DNA from: Lepidonotus clava
Lineage: Eukaryota > Annelida > Polychaeta > Phyllodocida > Polynoidae
Direction: 5' to 3'
Assembly: GCA_936440205.1 (NCBI GenBank)
Contig: OW387142.1
Coordinates: forward strand, 20,364,736 to 20,428,735
DNA: 64,000 bases
Below, piece by piece: positions 33,600 to 45,263 of the stretch. Each line of letters opens with the position of its first letter. The first letter of the stretch is position 1. The position numbers and the translations under genes are program-made. Below the pieces are notes generated by a model that worked only from the letters and a program-made list of their open reading frames with translations, was not told the DNA's origin and ran no database searches.

Positions 33600-35029
33600 G
33601 TTAGTCGTACCTTAGTCTCTTCATTCTAGTATACTCAATATTGCCCATGAAGGACAATTTGGCATGACTGGTAAAATGATGACTGCGACAGCACCGCTGG
33701 TTGCCTAGACTCAACAGGCAAGTGTGTCTAGTGACAAACCCTACAGGACATATTGAGCTCCACTGACTCCAACTTCGCCACCGGTAGGACCCTGGTAGAA
33801 AGTTGGGATGGACATTATGGACTATGAACAGTAAATATGCCATCATTCTGGTCGACTACTTCTCCAAGTGGTGCGAGTTTGAGTTTGTTACTGACATCAC
33901 CACATGCCGTGTTATCAAATTCCTTTGCAAAGTGTGTGAGGGACTCACTGACCATATTGTGACACTGGTGTGCAGTTCATGTCACACCAAATCAAGGACT
34001 TCTTCACTGAGTGTGATATAATGCACACCCACTCCGCACCCTACCATCTGCACCCTACCATCCACAAGCCAACAGACTTGTAGAGCAGACAAAAGGTACA
34101 ATTAAGGAGGGTATACAACTCACAACCCTTCAACAAGAAGACCCCATTGAAGTTACAAGAGAAAACTTTTGTGTATCATACGACCCCTATTCTATGACTG
34201 AAAAAAACCCATTTGAACTTATGCATGGTCGAGTAGCAATAACCAAATTGAATAACTTGGGTTTGAAATCCTCTTCTAAATTCAAAAAAGTTCAAAAACT
34301 TGTCTGTGAAAAACAAGCAAAGTACAAAATTTATCATGATAAAAAACAAGGTGTTAAAATCCCAGATATTAAACCGGGTGACTTTGTGAAAATTCGAAAT
34401 TCGAAGGTTAAAGAGGTTAAAGGCTCATGTATTCTTCTTGATAACGGTAAAAAATGGAATGGCGCAAAAACTAGCTAAAGTTTCCAGTTCATATCTTCTT
34501 TCACAGCAAAAAGAAATTAATTTAGACTATTCAGACTTTATATATATGGACACTTTAGACCAACCAGAAGTAGTTCAAACTGAGTTTCCTAACCTTCAGC
34601 AACCTGCTAGAGTTCAAGAGGCAGTTAGAAGAAGTAATAGAAGTAGACAGCTTCAACAAAGGTTAAATGACTATTTAAGTAAAAAGTCATGGTAAAGTTT
34701 TCAGTACTGGTATGTTGTAACATCAGTATTTTGTCCTAACTATATCTACTGGTTCATTATGTTCATAATGTACACTATAAGGTTTATATGTATTTCATGT
34801 ATCCCCGTACGGTGACCAATGTACTTTCTAAAGAAGGGAGATGTGTTATGTTTACCTACCTTGCCGCAGTAAGCTATAATTGCTGAATTTGGCATCCGCT
34901 GGTTGCCAGCGACTACCGGAAGTACTTCACTTTCAACATGGCACATTTCAGCGCATACCGTAACTCAGTGTTCAATCATCCAGAATAAATTCCTGCCTAC
35001 ATACCACTACCTCTCTTGATTTCAACACA
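33600..35029 (+). mobile_element. Ty3/Gypsy 3' fossil: integrase and LTR
   Basis: Plus-strand integrase remains: a zinc-binding part near 33640-33720, a core with YAIILVDYFSKWCEFEFVTD (33803 onward), and a C-terminal part (34194-34478) with DKKQGVKIPDIKPGDFVKI. A purine-rich tract AAAGAAGGGAGA lies at 34830-34841. It is followed by a probable 188-bp LTR (34842-35029) starting TGTGTTATG and ending CAACACA. Gag and RT are not seen here. Broken, with several breaks. Confidence 0.75.
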
Positions 35030-35935
35030 GGTACCCACCTATCTCCTCCCCTGTAGTTTCCTGCTAGCACTTTTTGGCCTACTAGCAACTGTCGGTCCTT
35101 TGTGTTGGCCCGACACTCTGTTTGTCACTACTGATGACGCTGAACTTGGGTTTTAAGATCAGGCTTGATGATATCCAGACGCGTTCAGATACCATGTCAA
35201 AGAAACAGTGTTGCTGGACTGTCTCCTGTTGTTGAGTGTGGACACCAATGATAATTCAACAGAAACTGAGCCAACTTCTGATAAACAGGCAACTTGTCAA
35301 ACCTTGCTGCTTTCAGTCCATGTTTCATAGTCTGTACAAAAGCTGGTACTGGGGTGGTAAGAGGCCGGTAGTAAGAGGCAGACTTAATGTGTTGTATGCC
35401 ATTCATTTTCAATAAGCGCTCCTGGGACACAAACTGGGGTCTGTTATCTGACGCAATCTGAGAAGGCACTCAACAGCGAGAAAACAGTTCTCTAAGCACA
35501 TCCACAGTCTTTTCACTGGTGGTGGAGTCCATCACTATCACTTCGGGCCATTTGGAGTGGGCATCAACCACTACATGTGTACATTTGGCCCCCATGAAAG
35601 GTCCTGCAAAGTCTATGTGCAGCCTTTCCCAAGGTTTCTCCAGGAACATCCATGGTTAGAGAGGTCCTAAGCTCTGTGCATTAAGGATGAGCTGACAGCT
35701 CGGGCACTTACAAGCATCTATTTCAGGCTACCAGACATAACTGCAAGCAAAACCCTTCATTTTCACTATCCCAATTTGGCCGGCATGCAGTTTGTCCTTC
35801 ACCTTCTGTCTGAGTGAGGAAGGTACAATGACCCTCATACCCCACATGAAACAGCCTTGGTGAATAGTCAGTTCACTGGACTTAGGTGATAGACATGAAG
35901 TTCTTCATCTGGGCTTGCAGGCCAGCCCTTCTGAG
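35030..35935 (-). mobile_element. Ty3/Gypsy integrase fossil
   Basis: The minus strand carries integrase-core remains: ASDNRPQFVSQE, NGIQHIKSASYYRP and LAQFLLNYHWCPHSTTGDSP within 35469-35197, and, further up to 35935, weaker traces of the zinc-binding and early core parts. It is similar in type to the integrase at 40290-41429. Broken, with several breaks; no LTR seen. Confidence 0.7.
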
Positions 35936-35949
35936 AGTACTCTAATACC

Positions 35950-36285
35950 GTTATTATAATGTTCTGGTGAGTCGTGCTTTAGTTCTTGTTATGTTATTTT
36001 GAGGGCACCCAAAGACGTCGTTAGAACCTAACATTGCGTCGTCGCAATATAACATTATTGTGACATTCTTGTAACATTCTTTCATGTTATAATAACGTTA
36101 TAATAACATTCTTTATTAGTTAGGTCACAACTTGACCAAAATATAACGTTATAATAACTTTCTATTTTGATAAGTCGTAACTTTACCTAAAATAACATTA
36201 TTGTTACGCAACAATTGGATAGGTTTCAGATTGACTAAAAAAGTACAGTCGCAGAACGTTCTTGTTACGTCACTGCTTGCCTGGG
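35950..36285. mobile_element. CCCAGGCAAGC-family MITE, worn left end
   Basis: The right end, ACGTCACTGCTTGCCTGGG, is clear and followed by TA. The left end is degraded but the interior (TAACATTATTGTGACATTC) matches the family. About 336 bp. Confidence 0.65.
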
Positions 36286-36708
36286 TACGCTTAAGAAATA
36301 TGACAGTATTCGATGGACAAAACTTAAAAATCTCTGTGAGTAAGTATTTTATTAGATTGTTTTATGTATGTAAGGAGACAAATAGTTTGTGTTTTCTGGG
36401 GGGAAAAAAGGGTGTAATTGAGGCCCAAAAAGTTCCTGTTTCAATGAAAAAAGGGGTCTTTGTGCAGCCTTTCAACTTCCCATCTCCTCCTCCCATCATG
36501 TTTGATGGCCCCCTCCCCCCCGTATATTCATGTTTATGCCCCCCCCCCCAGCAATTTCTGGATCCGCCCCTGGGGTTCTCACTCGGTAGATGAGTGGGGG
36601 TACCGGGGCCTGACGTCAGGCTGTTGATGGGAACAACGCGCATAGACTGGAGAGAGACGTGGCTAAGGGAGTCCTTTTTGGGGTGCTGTCTTGAGCTTAT
36701 GGTCTGAA
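36286..36708. other. unassigned, with C-homopolymer repeat
   Basis: The segment 36410-36580 is a C/G-rich dispersed repeat ending in GGATCCGCCCCTGG. The same end word occurs in related forms at 16140, 47225 and 48170. No gene seen. Confidence 0.4.
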
Positions 36709-37875
36709 CCCAGCCAAGGTGCGACGTAACAGTCATGTTATGCGACCATACTTTTTTGGTTTGTCTGTTACTTACTAAATTGTCACTTAACTGTTACATT
36801 ATTTTTCTGGGAGGTTGATACCTAACCAAAACAGTATGTTCTCTTAATGTTCTGGTGAGGTTAGGTCAAGATGAAATTAAAATAGAACGTCATTGTGACA
36901 TTCTGATTAGGTGAGGCCCAGACCTCACTTAAACAGAGCATTGTTGTGACCTCCTGGTTAGAGGAGGTCCCAACTTCACCAAAACAGAATGTTATTGTGA
37001 TGTTCTGATTACATCAGATCTTAACCTTACCTAAACAGAATGTTACTGTGACTATCCTATTAGGTTGGGAGTCAACCTAACTTAAATAGAACATTATAGT
37101 GACATCCTCATTAAGGATAGACCCCAGTGATGGGCGGCCAATTCAGAGAAGCATCAATACCTTTTCTCCTAATGGTCTGATCATAACATGCTATACATCA
37201 TTGTAAATCTGATGATTAAATAACGTTATAATGTGTTCGGAAGTCCAGAGTTTATCAAATGAAAACTGATTTTTTTACTTTTATTTTTTGAACTCCCATA
37301 TCTTGGTTAATAGTAGGCTGGCATATATATGATTTTATACATATCTTTATAACATTCCTATCGAGGGAACCGTGTCTCAGATTTTTGATTAAGACCCTAG
37401 ATATACCAACAATTTCAAAGCTGTAAGTTGAAAATTATGCGAGATATTCAGATTTGCAACCCACTTACTATACATTTGTCGTGTGCATCTTTATACAAAT
37501 TATATCAATGAATAATGTGATCTTTTGGCTATTTAATGATGATTTCTGTTTTATGATACTTCAGGAAGAAATATAATGATCATAATTAAAGACAAACACG
37601 CCGTTCACACTCCCATCACTGGGGTCTATCCTTTAGTGAGGTCTCAACCACACCTAAACAGAATGTTATTGTGACATTCTTATGAAGTATCAGCCACATA
37701 AATAACGTTATAAGAATGTTATTTGAATGTCACAATGTAATGTCACAACAGTTGGTTGCAGGGACGTAATTGGGAGTCATCACAAGAACGTTGCTGTAAC
37801 CTAACAGTGTAACGTAACAAGAACCAATCCAGAACGTTTCTAGAACGTTTCTAGAACGTCATATCCTTGGCTGGG
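36709..37875. mobile_element. CCCAGCCAAGG-family MITE, copy 4 (with nested MITE)
   Basis: Ends CCCAGCCAAGGTGCGACG and ATATCCTTGGCTGGG. It is enlarged to 1167 bp by a 519-bp element at 37114-37632. Right flank TA, left AA. Confidence 0.8.
37114..37632. mobile_element. PIF/Harbinger-like MITE (AGGATAGACCCCAGTGATGG), TTA flanks
   Basis: 519 bp with inverted ends AGGATAGACCCCAGTGATGG and its inverse, and TTA on both sides (37111-37113, 37633-37635). A TWA target duplication is typical of PIF/Harbinger. A partial, diverged relative lies at 57364. Confidence 0.75.
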
Positions 37876-38216
37876 TAGTGCCAGTACATGGAGTCAGGTT
37901 ACTATTATAATGACCTCCAGTCCCTGTACGTGTATATGCCTGAGTTTACAATAGTGTCTTTGCAAATAATTTTAAAATATTTCTGCACCGATTACACCAT
38001 ATATGAGCACAGAATTGAATAAGCAATGATCCAATCATTTTCATGGAGTTTCTTGAAATATATTCTATGGCCATAACCTAGGTATGTGGTTAAAATATAG
38101 ACTAGGAATACAGACTTAAACTACATTAAAATAATGTATAACTCGTTCCTGGTCAATTTTGGTGACCCACCAAAATTAGTGTGCTGTCTTTAGGCATAAA
38201 TAACAATAGTTTTATG
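37876..38216. other. unassigned, possible 5' flank of a Gypsy fossil
   Basis: No gene. It may contain the decayed 5' terminal part of the plus-strand Gypsy that follows, but no LTR partner was found. Confidence 0.3.
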
Positions 38217-39515
38217 GAATTCAAGCGGGCATGAAAGGGTCCCAACCCAGCAGGGGCCCTGGTGGGTCCCTGGCCCGTAGTGAGGGTGTGAATCAGATGA
38301 ATAGGATAAAGACTGTCTAATATTTTGAATTCACCTATCCAAGAACTGTAGTACATTTGTAGAATCCCAGTAGTGAGTGGGATCTCTGTGTGACATTTTG
38401 AGTAAAGTAGTAGTGGTGTTGACATCTGAGTTTGGGACTGTACTGTCACTGCCAAAATGCCCAAATTTAACCCCCCTGAACCTATGACTTTTGATGCCCC
38501 TTCTATATGGCCAGAGTGGAGGGAGAGGTTTGCAAGGTTTAGAATTGTCACGAAACTTCACAAGGATGACGGTGAAGTTCAGGTTGCATCGCTCATTTAC
38601 CCGATGGGTAGACAGGCAGAAAATATCTATAAGTCCTTCAAGTTCGATCCTCCACCGGCCCCGACTGAAGCCTAATCTGGTTGACCCAAAAGATGACTAC
38701 AACGTAGTGCTCAATAAGTTCAATGCGTATTTCGTCCCTAAGAGAAACACAATTCATGAGAGAACAAGGTTTTACCAGTGTACTCAACAAGCAGGAGAAT
38801 CCATCGAGTGTTTTGTGCGTAAAATTTGGGCAGAAAATTGTCGTTTCGGGGATCGCGAGACCGAGAATTCAAGCGGGCATGAAAGGGTCCCAACCCAGCA
38901 GGGGCCCTGGTGGGTCCCTGGCCCGTAGTGAGGGTGTGAATCAGATGAATAGGATAAAGACTGTCTAATATTTTGAATTCACCTATCCAAGAACTGTAGT
39001 ACATTTGTAGAATCCCAGTAGTGAGTGGGATCTCTGTGTGACATTTTGAGTAAAGTAGTAGTGGTGTTGACATCTGAGTTTGGGACTGTACTGTCACTGC
39101 CAAAATGCCCAAATTTAACCCCCCTGAACCTATGACTTTTGATGCCCCTTCTATATGGCCAGAGTGGAGGGAGAGGTTTGCAAGGTTTAGAATTGTCACG
39201 AAACTTCACAAGGATGACGGTGAAGTTCAGGTTGCATCGCTCATTTACCCGATGGGTAGACAGGCAGAAAATATCTATAAGTCCTTCAAGTTCGATCCTC
39301 CACCGGCCCCGACTGAAGCCTAATCTGGTTGACCCAAAAGATGACTACAACGTAGTGCTCAATAAGTTCAATGCGTATTTCGTCCCTAAGAGAAACACAA
39401 TTCATGAGAGAACAAGGTTTTACCAGTGTACTCAACAAGCAGGAGAATCCATCGAGTGTTTTGTGCGTAAAATTTGGGCAGAAAATTGTCGTTTCGGGGA
39501 TCGCGAGACCGAGAA
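38217..39515 (+). repeat. exact 648-bp tandem duplication
   Basis: Positions 38217-38867 reappear at 38865-39515 with an offset of 648 bp and no difference seen by eye. Both units start at GAATTC. The duplicated part covers the leader and first third of a Gypsy gag. Confidence 0.9.
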
Positions 39516-40289
39516 CATCAGAGACCGACTAATCAGCGGAATGTCCGACAAGGAGGTGCCATTGAAACTACAGCTTGAACAGGACGAGTTGACACTCAAT
39601 AAGGCAGTAGAGATGGCGTGGCACTCCGAGTTAGTTAAAAAGCAGAATGAGACTTTGCACGTAAACTGAAGCCGAAGAAACCAGCCAGTGGAAGCGGACC
39701 ACCCAAGAAGGAAGGTGGCGGCCCACCCAAGAATGACGGTTCAAAGTGCGGTTACATGCATAGGACCCCAAAGTGTCCTGCTCAGGGAAAGAAGTGTATG
39801 GTCTGCAAGGGGTGGAATCATTTCGCCTCTGTTTGTAAGAAGAAAGCCATCAGAGAGCTCGAGGTGACTAACGACGAAAATGACGATGATGATGGAGGAG
39901 CCAGCGGGTACATCCTTGGAGCCGTCGACTGCCCTGACAGTGACCCGGCTTGGTATACCGAGCTCAACATCAACAGAAATTCTGTCAAATGGAAACAAGA
40001 TTCTGATATAAATGGGGTTAAACTTACAAAACTAGATGGTTTATCACGTCGCACATGGCGATCGGGAGATGCGGTCTGATCAACATGTTGCCGCTCACGA
40101 CGCTCGGCCCTAGCAGGCCGGGAATGTGGCCGTCCGCGAGTCTACGCGTTTCCCGCGTCGTCCTAACATCTCTCCCTTTTAAGAGAGAGACTCCCAATAT
40201 GAGTCAGTCTTGAAAAGTCTAAATAGTCTAACTAATAGAACACAACAGGTATGCATAGCACAACATATATACAAGATAAGTCACACCAC

Positions 40290-41429
40290 TCAAAGATTCA
40301 TTTTGGGTGGTGGGATGCCCTTGTTCACACGAAGGGACGATCTGACCGGCGGTGGTGGAGAAGCCGGTGCTGTGGCTCTGACCGGCGACTCTGGAGCCGC
40401 AGGTGGCTGCTGACGTGGCTGCTGATGTGCCACGGGAGCCGGTAGTGGTGGCGCTGGCTGGACGACCAAGTCCTCGGTAGGTAGGTCCAGAGGTGGTGGC
40501 ATTTGGGTGCCACTGAAGATGTGGTCCGGGTGACGTCTGACCACTTTGTTGTCGCGGGTGTCCCCGATGATGTAGCCTTTACCACCAAGGTTCTCAGTAA
40601 TAACCCCTGGCAGGTTTTTGTCTCCGCAACCGGTGAAGTTCTTGTAGTACACCATATCCCCAGCGTTGAAAACGCGCTCCTTGGCATTTTTATCATGCCG
40701 GTCCTTGTGACTCCTCTGCTTGTCACAGATCTTGGATTTTAGATCTGGCCTTACCAGATCCAACGGGCATTTAATACGGCGCTTAAAAAGTAACTCCGCT
40801 GGTGAATGCCCCGTTGTTGATTGTGGTGTGACTCTGTACCTGAACAGGAAACGGTTCACCCTGCTCTGTACGGATCCACCACTAAGCTTCTTCATACCGC
40901 TCTTAAAGGTTTGAACAGCACGTTCCGCCAGGCCATTTGATGATGGGTGGTATGGCGCGGAAGTGAGGTGTTGGATGCCATTTGTCGTCATGAAAAGATG
41001 GAAAGTCTCACTTTTAAATGTGGGACCATTGTCGGTGACCAGAACATCCGGAATTCCATGGGTAGCGAAACTACTTCGTAGATTTTCAATCGTAGCTTCC
41101 GATGTGATGGTTGTCATCGTAAACACCTCCATGTATTTTGAGTGGGCATCGACCATAATCAAAAACATGTGTCCTAAGAACGGTCCGGCAAAGTCCGCAT
41201 GTATGCGCGACCAAGGCTTCTCAGGCCATTCCCATGGGTGCATCTCGGTGCTTGGTGGGCGGTTTCGGTGCTCTTGACACACCGTACAGCCCGAGACCAA
41301 CTTCTCGACATCGTTATCGATTCCGGGCCAGTACACATAACTACGAGCCAACGCCTTCATGCGGCTCATGCCCGGATGCGTCTCGTGTAATTCCTCCAGG
41401 ATTTTCGCTCGGCCTGGAGCGGGTATCAC
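40290..41429 (-). CDS. Gypsy integrase region
   Basis: 379 codons: zinc-binding HETHPGMSRMKALARS ... CTVCQEH, core with DFAGPFLGHMFLIMVDAHSK, VTDNGPTFKSETF and SAPYHPSSNGLAERAVQTF (Asp, Asp, Glu), and a proline-rich tail from about residue 320. It inserts element DNA. Upstream coding of the same element continues beyond the nested MITE. Confidence 0.9.
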   Translation of the reverse strand: MIPAPGRAKILEELHETHPGMSRMKALARSYVYWPGIDNDVEKLVSGCTVCQEHRNRPPSTEMHPWEWPEKPWSRIHADFAGPFLGHMFLIMVDAHSKYMEVFTMTTITSEATIENLRSSFATHGIPDVLVTDNGPTFKSETFHLFMTTNGIQHLTSAPYHPSSNGLAERAVQTFKSGMKKLSGGSVQSRVNRFLFRYRVTPQSTTGHSPAELLFKRRIKCPLDLVRPDLKSKICDKQRSHKDRHDKNAKERVFNAGDMVYYKNFTGCGDKNLPGVITENLGGKGYIIGDTRDNKVVRRHPDHIFSGTQMPPPLDLPTEDLVVQPAPPLPAPVAHQQPRQQPPAAPESPVRATAPASPPPPVRSSLRVNKGIPPPKMNL

Positions 41430-41555
41430 AACCCTGGATCCCAGTAATACACATCCGTCTTGCAGACTCAGCTCTGCGCGTCGATGGTAATATGACGATA
41501 GTTCCTCAGAACGTACGGAATCTGGCCAGCCCTCCTGCAGAAGTCGTACAATCTA

Positions 41556-42535
41556 GTGGGGTCTGTTGAGGTAATTTTTTTGAGAAATCGTTACGCGGCG
41601 GATAAAAGCAACAAATTTGGTATGAGGCACCTCTGAGGCATAACTATCAAATCTGGAAGGGGAGCCACGTTGAAATATCAATAGGACGTATGTGGGGACC
41701 CAAAAACCAATATGGCCGACTTTTACTATAAAAATTCTCATAGCTCAGCTTCTAAAAAGGCTAAAGAGGCATGGTTGATGTCAAAATTGAGGGATAATGG
41801 GTCAGGGAATTCAATTATTTATGTTTCAAGTCAATGCGGAAATCCAAAATCCAAGATGGCTGACCAATATTGACAAATATTATGATTTTTAGCTACTAAG
41901 GCACTAGGCCAGGGGAAATGGTTCCAACATCAGTTGTTAATAGCCTAGAGGGCTCAATAAATATGATATTCATCCAATACTATACCATACATTTCAAAAT
42001 GGCTGAATTCATTAGCATGATACCTTTGATAATGACTGCTGGATTCCAAAATAATTCAAAAGAAAGGATTTAGACTTTACTCTTTTGCCACAAGATTTCT
42101 TGATTTCATTTGGTATGATGATCCCCTGGGACCCCTTCATTGAATTTAAAAGGGGAGCCACCTTGAAATATCAATATAACCCGGACGGGGGCCAAAAATC
42201 CAATATGGCCGACTTTTATTGAAATAATCTTATATCTCAGCTTCTGAAATGCCTAGAAACACATTGCTATTGTCCAAATTGGAAGATTATAAGATAGGGA
42301 ATTCAATTATTTACCTTTCAAATCTATACAATAGGTCTAATAGAAGCTAGCCAAAAGTTTTGGTTAAATACCTTAAATTGCAAATGCTTAAAACATACAA
42401 AATTTGTCAAAATTTCATTTTGGTATTTCAAGATGGCTCCCCTTCTAGATTCCATAGTTATGCCTCAGAGGTGCCTCATGCAAAATTTGTTGCTTTTATC
42501 CGCCGCGTAACGAAAATGTTGTTAACAGACCCCAC
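41556..42535. mobile_element. GTGGGGTCTGTTAAGG-family MITE, TA flanks, inside Gypsy
   Basis: 980 bp, starts GTGGGGTCTGTTGAGG and ends GTTAACAGACCCCAC, TA on both sides, as for Tc1/mariner-type insertion. It is about the same length as, and highly similar to, the copy at 50814-51792. No transposase ORF. The inner arms GAGGCACCTCTGAGGCATAA are also inverted, so termini of about 100 bp can pair. Confidence 0.9.
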
Positions 42536-45263
42536 TAATCTGCGCCAGAACCGGGTCCTTCCGGGTCCACTCCTGGATCATCGCGGAAGTAACGGGTGTC
42601 GCGTCCAGCTGTTCCAGTGACAGGATCACATCTGCTGGCACCGGTGACTCAACCTGCATCCCAGGTGCAGGGAGTCGCGACATACAGTCCGCGTTCCCGT
42701 GCTCGACTCCCCGTCGATACACGAGTGTATAGCTGTACCCTGCCAAGGTCACAGCCCAGCGCTGCACTCTCGGTGACGACATGAGGGGTATCGGGCGGTC
42801 AGCTCCTAGTAGCCCGAGTAGCGGCTTGTGGTCGGTCTGGATCTTAAAGCTCCTCCCTTCCAGGTACTTGTGGAACTTTTTTACTCCGAACACTACCGAA
42901 AGTCCCTCCTTATCTAGTTGAGAGTAGCGCCTCTCTGTCGCGTTGAGCTTCCGCGACGCGAAAGCCACAGGTGTTTCCACACCATTTTCCAAGTGAGACA
43001 GGACCGCTCCCACGCCGTAAGGGGAAGCGTCACATGACAATACTATTAACTTGCTTGGGTCGTAATGTGTCAACACGGGAGCACTTTTCAACATTTCCTT
43101 AGACAACCTGAACGCTTTCTCACGCTCCGGAGACCACTTATACTCCACGCCCGTCCGCAGCAGTTCGTGAAGTGGCTCCAAAACGGTACTCACGTTAGGT
43201 AGGAACCGGTTGTAATACGTGAGCATGCCCAAGTACGACTTGAGTTCCCCAACACACGTCGGGGCGGGAGAATCCATCACTGGTTGGATACGCTCCGCAA
43301 GGGTCTCCAAACCCTCACTCGACACCTTGTACCCTAGGTACTGCACCTCAGGCATGTCAAACTCACACTTGGCTTCCTTGAGTGTGAGTCCTGCGTCACT
43401 AAACCGGGTGAGGACATCCCCCAAGTTATGCTCGTACTCCACTTGGGTCCTCCCGGTCACAATGACGTCATCCAGGAACACGGCTGTCATCGGCACGCCC
43501 TGCAGAATACCCTCTATGGCACGCTGGAAAATCGCAGGTGCTGATGCCACGCCGTAATTTAGCCGCTTGTACTTTAACAGCCCCTGGTGGGTGTTTAACA
43601 CCAATAACTCCTGACTCTCCTCGTCCAACTCCACCTGTTGGTACGCGTGGGAGAGATCAAGTTTCGCAAACCGGACTCCACCTTCCAACTTAGTGAACAG
43701 GTCGTTCGGGGTCGGCAGTGGGTAAATCTCCTTCCGCAGAGATTTGTTGACAGTCACCTTGTAGTCCCCACAGACCCGCACGGAGCCGTCACGCTTAAGG
43801 ACAGGTACTGCCGGCGACGCCCACTGAGAGTAGCGCACTGGTTCGACGATCCCAGTATCCTGCAGACGCTTGTACTCTATGTCCAGCTTACTCCGCATGT
43901 AGTAGGACACGGGTCGGGGTTTTATGAAAATTGGCGCACTGTCAGGCTCGACTTCCACGTGAGCCTTGAAACCCTTAAGTCTCCCAGGTTCCTCCCGGAA
44001 CAGACTGGGAAACTGCTGTTTCACTGTCGCTGCTCCGCCGACGTGGTACACCGGGTGCTGCTGCGCGATCTTCTTCCAGTTCAGTCGCAGCTGGCTTAAC
44101 CAATTACGGCCTAACAAAGCTGGCCGCTTACCCGGTGTAACCAGTAACGGGAGGTAACAGGTCTGACCCTCGTACACGACCTTAACCTCCGCCTCGCCTC
44201 TCGGGGTGATTACCTCACCAGTGAAGGTCCGAAGCTTGACCTGGGAAGGTTGGAGTACCAGCGGAGAACCCCAGTCGGACAGCTGATTCTCCCCGATTAC
44301 CGAGAAGGTCGCTCCCGAATCCACCTCCATCTCCAGGTCGACATCGTTGACACTAACAGTCACTTGCCACGGTGGCGAACCACGATTCGTGTTCACCGTG
44401 AACATGGAGTAGGCACCCAACGTCTGCGTTGAATGCACCTGAGTATAGTCGTCGTCGGATCCCTCCTCTAGGACGTGGGTCTTGCCCTTCTTCTCCTTCC
44501 CCGAGGCTTTAATCGGACACGCAGGAACAATGTGTCCGGGCTTTTTGCACCTATAGCACGAAGCGTCCTTAAACTTACAGTCTCCAGACAGGTGTTTGAA
44601 ACTGTTACAGTGACTACACTTAGCCTTAGGCTTAGCCTGCTGGTTACCTTGACCTTTACGTGGGTGCTTGTCGACCTTATGGACCGCAGTACTACTCGGC
44701 ACAAACTCCTTGGCTTGGGACTCCGCCATTTCCATGGCCCGGGCCATTTCACACGCGCGTTCAAAAGTTAATCCTTCCGTGTTTAACAATCGGTGCTGGA
44801 TCCGCTCGTGATTAAGGCCACACACAAAACGGTCACGTAATGCCCGGTTCAGGTGGGTCCCAAAATTACAGTGAATTGACAGTTTTTTCAGTGCCACGAT
44901 GAAGTCGCCCATAGATTCGTCAGTCTTTCTTACCCGCGTGCCAAAATGAAAACTCTCAGCTATTTCCAAGGGAGCTGGGTTAAAATGTCTCTGAAGCGCC
45001 TGGGTGATCTCAGGAAGCGTAACCTCCTTGGCCTTCCTCGGGGCAAGCAGGTTGTTTAACAAGGTGAAAGTCTCTGCCCCTATCTCAGTGAGGAAAATGG
45101 CCCTCCTTTTCCTGGTAGTGGTCGCATCAGCCGCAGCATTGTCTGCACCACCCAACAGTACCAGGTCGTTTGCCTCATAAAACATCTCCATCCTATCACA
45201 ATACGCGGTGAAGGTCTCCTTGGAGGGGTGGTACTCACCCACTCTGCCTAGAAAGTTGGCCAT
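42522..45263 (-). CDS. Gypsy gag-protease-RT-RNase H ORF
   Basis: 913 codons from MANFLGRVGEYHPSKE. Gag capsid with HFNPAPLEIAESFHFG, two zinc-knuckle-like Cys/His clusters (CSHCNSFKHLSGDC and CYRCKKPGHIVPAC), protease VDSGATFSVIGE, RT with FAKLDLSHAYQQVELD and the palm FLDDVIVTG, and RNase H with LSCDASPYGVGAV and TDHKPLLGLL. The last few residues come from the adjoining MITE. The lineage differs from the MPKFNPPE Gypsies and matches the gag type of the fossil at 1461-3200. Confidence 0.9.
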   Translation of the reverse strand: MANFLGRVGEYHPSKETFTAYCDRMEMFYEANDLVLLGGADNAAADATTTRKRRAIFLTEIGAETFTLLNNLLAPRKAKEVTLPEITQALQRHFNPAPLEIAESFHFGTRVRKTDESMGDFIVALKKLSIHCNFGTHLNRALRDRFVCGLNHERIQHRLLNTEGLTFERACEMARAMEMAESQAKEFVPSSTAVHKVDKHPRKGQGNQQAKPKAKCSHCNSFKHLSGDCKFKDASCYRCKKPGHIVPACPIKASGKEKKGKTHVLEEGSDDDYTQVHSTQTLGAYSMFTVNTNRGSPPWQVTVSVNDVDLEMEVDSGATFSVIGENQLSDWGSPLVLQPSQVKLRTFTGEVITPRGEAEVKVVYEGQTCYLPLLVTPGKRPALLGRNWLSQLRLNWKKIAQQHPVYHVGGAATVKQQFPSLFREEPGRLKGFKAHVEVEPDSAPIFIKPRPVSYYMRSKLDIEYKRLQDTGIVEPVRYSQWASPAVPVLKRDGSVRVCGDYKVTVNKSLRKEIYPLPTPNDLFTKLEGGVRFAKLDLSHAYQQVELDEESQELLVLNTHQGLLKYKRLNYGVASAPAIFQRAIEGILQGVPMTAVFLDDVIVTGRTQVEYEHNLGDVLTRFSDAGLTLKEAKCEFDMPEVQYLGYKVSSEGLETLAERIQPVMDSPAPTCVGELKSYLGMLTYYNRFLPNVSTVLEPLHELLRTGVEYKWSPEREKAFRLSKEMLKSAPVLTHYDPSKLIVLSCDASPYGVGAVLSHLENGVETPVAFASRKLNATERRYSQLDKEGLSVVFGVKKFHKYLEGRSFKIQTDHKPLLGLLGADRPIPLMSSPRVQRWAVTLAGYSYTLVYRRGVEHGNADCMSRLPAPGMQVESPVPADVILSLEQLDATPVTSAMIQEWTRKDPVLAQISGVC

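Noticed and set aside
44468-44771. 98-codon ORFs on both strands within gag
   Set aside because: They are alternative-frame shadows of the Gypsy gag-pol ORF.
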